Source of the DNA: Bacteroidales bacterium
GTDB lineage: Bacteria; Bacteroidota; Bacteroidia; Bacteroidales; UBA932
Direction: 5' to 3'
NCBI GenBank assembly: GCA_017961175.1
Contig: JAGCXV010000034.1
Location: 1-64,000, forward strand
Length of the DNA stretch: 64,000 nucleotides
Position 1 is the first letter of the stretch; each line of letters starts with the position of its first letter. Of the stretch, positions 62,865-64,000 are shown piece after piece. The notes beneath the pieces were generated by a model, which was given only the letters and a program-made list of their open reading frames with translations, was not told the origin of the DNA and did not search any database. Both the position numbers and the translations under genes were made by a program.

Positions 62865-63736
62865 TGTTGAACGGCTAAACTGTCTTCTAAACAAGCGGGG
62901 ATTTTATACGTAAAGTTGTTTTTTATCCAGCCCTCGGTCCAGTTTTCCACCTGAAGGTCAACTTCGTTATTTTGACGCGTGTAAAAAACGCTGACCTCTA
63001 CTAACGAACCATAATTCAAGGCGCTATAGGTGATTACAGCCGTGCTGTCATTCGATATTCCGGCACTTTTGTAATATGTAATGCTTCCCAAATCCGTACT
63101 ATAGGAATCATATCTTTTGTGTTTATACATCAAACGGTCTCTAGTCTTGTAATAATCCGTCAAATCACCCCTCAAAAATTTCATAAAATCAGTACGTGTG
63201 GTAACGCCGATATGAACAACAGTGCTGTCTACCAGTCCGTCTGTAGCATAAAACGCCACAAGGCAAGTGCTGTCAGTCGCCCATTTCACCATGCCTTTAG
63301 TTTGTGTAAAATTTGCCGGGACGGTGAAATCAACTCCCGCCATAACATCCTGTATGACTTGTTCTTGAGGTACGGGACCCGGATCTTTTTGACCAGACGA
63401 GAAGAATTGGCTTAAACACCACGCGCCTAAAGCTCCAAAAACAACAGCAGAGAACACGCCCAAGACAAGCCCCTTGCGGAATTTCCCCGTTTCTTCAAAA
63501 AGCCTCATAAGCTTCAGATATTTCACAAGGCCACTTATGCCGTCGCGGAGAAAAACAAAAATAGCAATCGCCCCAAAGAGAAATAGTTTTTGGCTTGTAA
63601 AATAAGGGGAGAGAATAAGCGTCAACAGAAAACAGACAATACATCCAATAACTCCGGCCTTGATATTTTTCTTGGCGGAAGTTAATTCTTCTTCCGGGCC
63701 CAGCTCGTTGAAATATTCTTCAGGTTCCATATCCAT
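62855..63736 (-). CDS. Membrane protein of unknown function with C-terminal periplasmic domain
   Basis: 293 residues. There are three hydrophobic helices: about 30-45 (GVIGCIVCFLLTLIL), 51-65 (LFLFGAIAIFVFL) and 90-110 (VLGVFSAVVFGALGAWCL). A soluble domain of about 180 residues follows (FTVPANFTQTKGMVKWATDSTCLVAFYATDGL...). It opens with a short acidic stretch (MDMEPEEYFNELGPEEEL). It is not recognised. Its end overlaps the convergent Fic gene by 10 bases. A glycosyltransferase lies 3 bases upstream in the same direction. Confidence 0.75.
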   Translation of the reverse strand: MDMEPEEYFNELGPEEELTSAKKNIKAGVIGCIVCFLLTLILSPYFTSQKLFLFGAIAIFVFLRDGISGLVKYLKLMRLFEETGKFRKGLVLGVFSAVVFGALGAWCLSQFFSSGQKDPGPVPQEQVIQDVMAGVDFTVPANFTQTKGMVKWATDSTCLVAFYATDGLVDSTVVHIGVTTRTDFMKFLRGDLTDYYKTRDRLMYKHKRYDSYSTDLGSITYYKSAGISNDSTAVITYSALNYGSLVEVSVFYTRQNNEVDLQVENWTEGWIKNNFTYKIPACLEDSLAVQHQK

Positions 63737-63739
63737 AGA

Positions 63740-64000
63740 TTATACCCCGATGAGTTCTTCGGCAAAGCGGGTGTAGTTGGTCTGGGCATCCCATTCTTCC
63801 TTCCAGTTGACATAGCAGTTCTGCTTTATCTGAGTGTGGATTTCCTTTGGAAGAAGTATGTATTCAACGATTTGGTTCTTAAGGCCTTCTGCGGTTATGT
63901 CCGCATCAACTATGTAGCCGACAGGGCAGTTGCGGAAGAGTTCGCTCACGCCTCCTACGTTGGTTGCGATAACCGGGATTCCGTAGCTCATGGCTTCCAT
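63740..64000 (-). CDS. GT4-type glycosyltransferase, C-terminal fragment
   Basis: The last 86 residues of a gene that enters from beyond the right edge. MEAMSYGIPVIATNVGGVSELFRNCPVGYIVD is the classic GT4 acidic/Rossmann motif (EAMxxGxPV(I/V)AT..GG..E), so the fragment covers the donor-binding domain's end and the C-terminal helix (YVNWKEEWDAQTNYTRFAEELIGV). It starts at the window edge, so its first Met is only internal. Donor and acceptor are unknown. The adjoining membrane-protein gene starts 3 bases after its stop. Confidence 0.88.
   Translation of the reverse strand: MEAMSYGIPVIATNVGGVSELFRNCPVGYIVDADITAEGLKNQIVEYILLPKEIHTQIKQNCYVNWKEEWDAQTNYTRFAEELIGV

Overview
The window is a gene-dense chromosomal segment of a member of the order Bacteroidales. 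The evidence is the gene content (split transketolase, S46 dipeptidyl peptidase, YfhO-type membrane protein, the coaX / outer-membrane protein / TPR / lptC / CNNM block, two DUF4251 proteins, an EF-G paralogue of the Bacteroides EF-G2 type and signal-peptide RHS proteins), the weak Shine-Dalgarno signals, and repeated copies of the Bacteroidota promoter element TAnnTTTG just upstream of genes. Genus cannot be told from what is visible. I see no tRNA, rRNA, insertion sequence, prophage or CRISPR array.

Layout. 1-2007: start of sdhB and all of sdhA (minus strand). 2179-6262: two DUF4251 proteins, a GH20 hexosaminidase and a small membrane protein. 6428-9277: a small barrel-like protein, an Ntn-type amide hydrolase and ruvB (minus). 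9278-9606: a 329-bp gap with an AT-rich stretch and a cluster of DnaA boxes, the best candidate for a replication origin; core genes to its left are mostly on the minus strand and those to its right mostly on the plus strand. 9607-18007: a polymorphic-toxin locus made of a core-less RHS-type exported protein, a large DUF6443/RHS protein with a variable toxin-like C-terminus, and a small AT-rich candidate immunity gene overlapping its 3' end. 18081-26711: mfd, coaX and an envelope-biogenesis operon. 26715-33660: a PpiD-like foldase, ychF, a nuclease-like protein, thyA, folA and a sodium symporter. 33657-43705: yfhO, a glycosyltransferase, a serine hydrolase, mutS, an ABC permease and rsmA. 43765-52008: aspS, yqeY-like, rnhB, a lipoprotein, an Mrp-family ATPase, a DPP7-type peptidase and glycerate kinase. 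52077-55644: EF-G2-like factor, LolD-like ATPase and tRNA methyltransferase, coupled by one-base stop/start overlaps. 55641-59149: Spy-like periplasmic protein, probable anti-sigma factor, ECF sigma factor and both transketolase halves. 59200-64000: lepA, a lipoprotein, a Fic-domain regulator behind a four-copy operator-like repeat, a membrane protein and a truncated glycosyltransferase.

The most interesting items are the candidate oriC; the RHS toxin / candidate immunity pair; the EF-G paralogue with a degenerate GTPase centre; four back-to-back perfect mini-hairpins plus a palindrome over the start codon of the ECF sigma gene; the TACGGCTCA repeats over the promoter of a Fic protein whose catalytic His is Gln; divergent promoters built on the same CAAAnnTA-GT-TATTTTTG plan at two unrelated loci; promoter boxes so close to start codons that the mRNAs should be leaderless; and six of seven convergent gene pairs that overlap or abut with no room for a terminator.

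All base-composition statements are by eye, and all family assignments come from motifs read in the translations, not from database searches.
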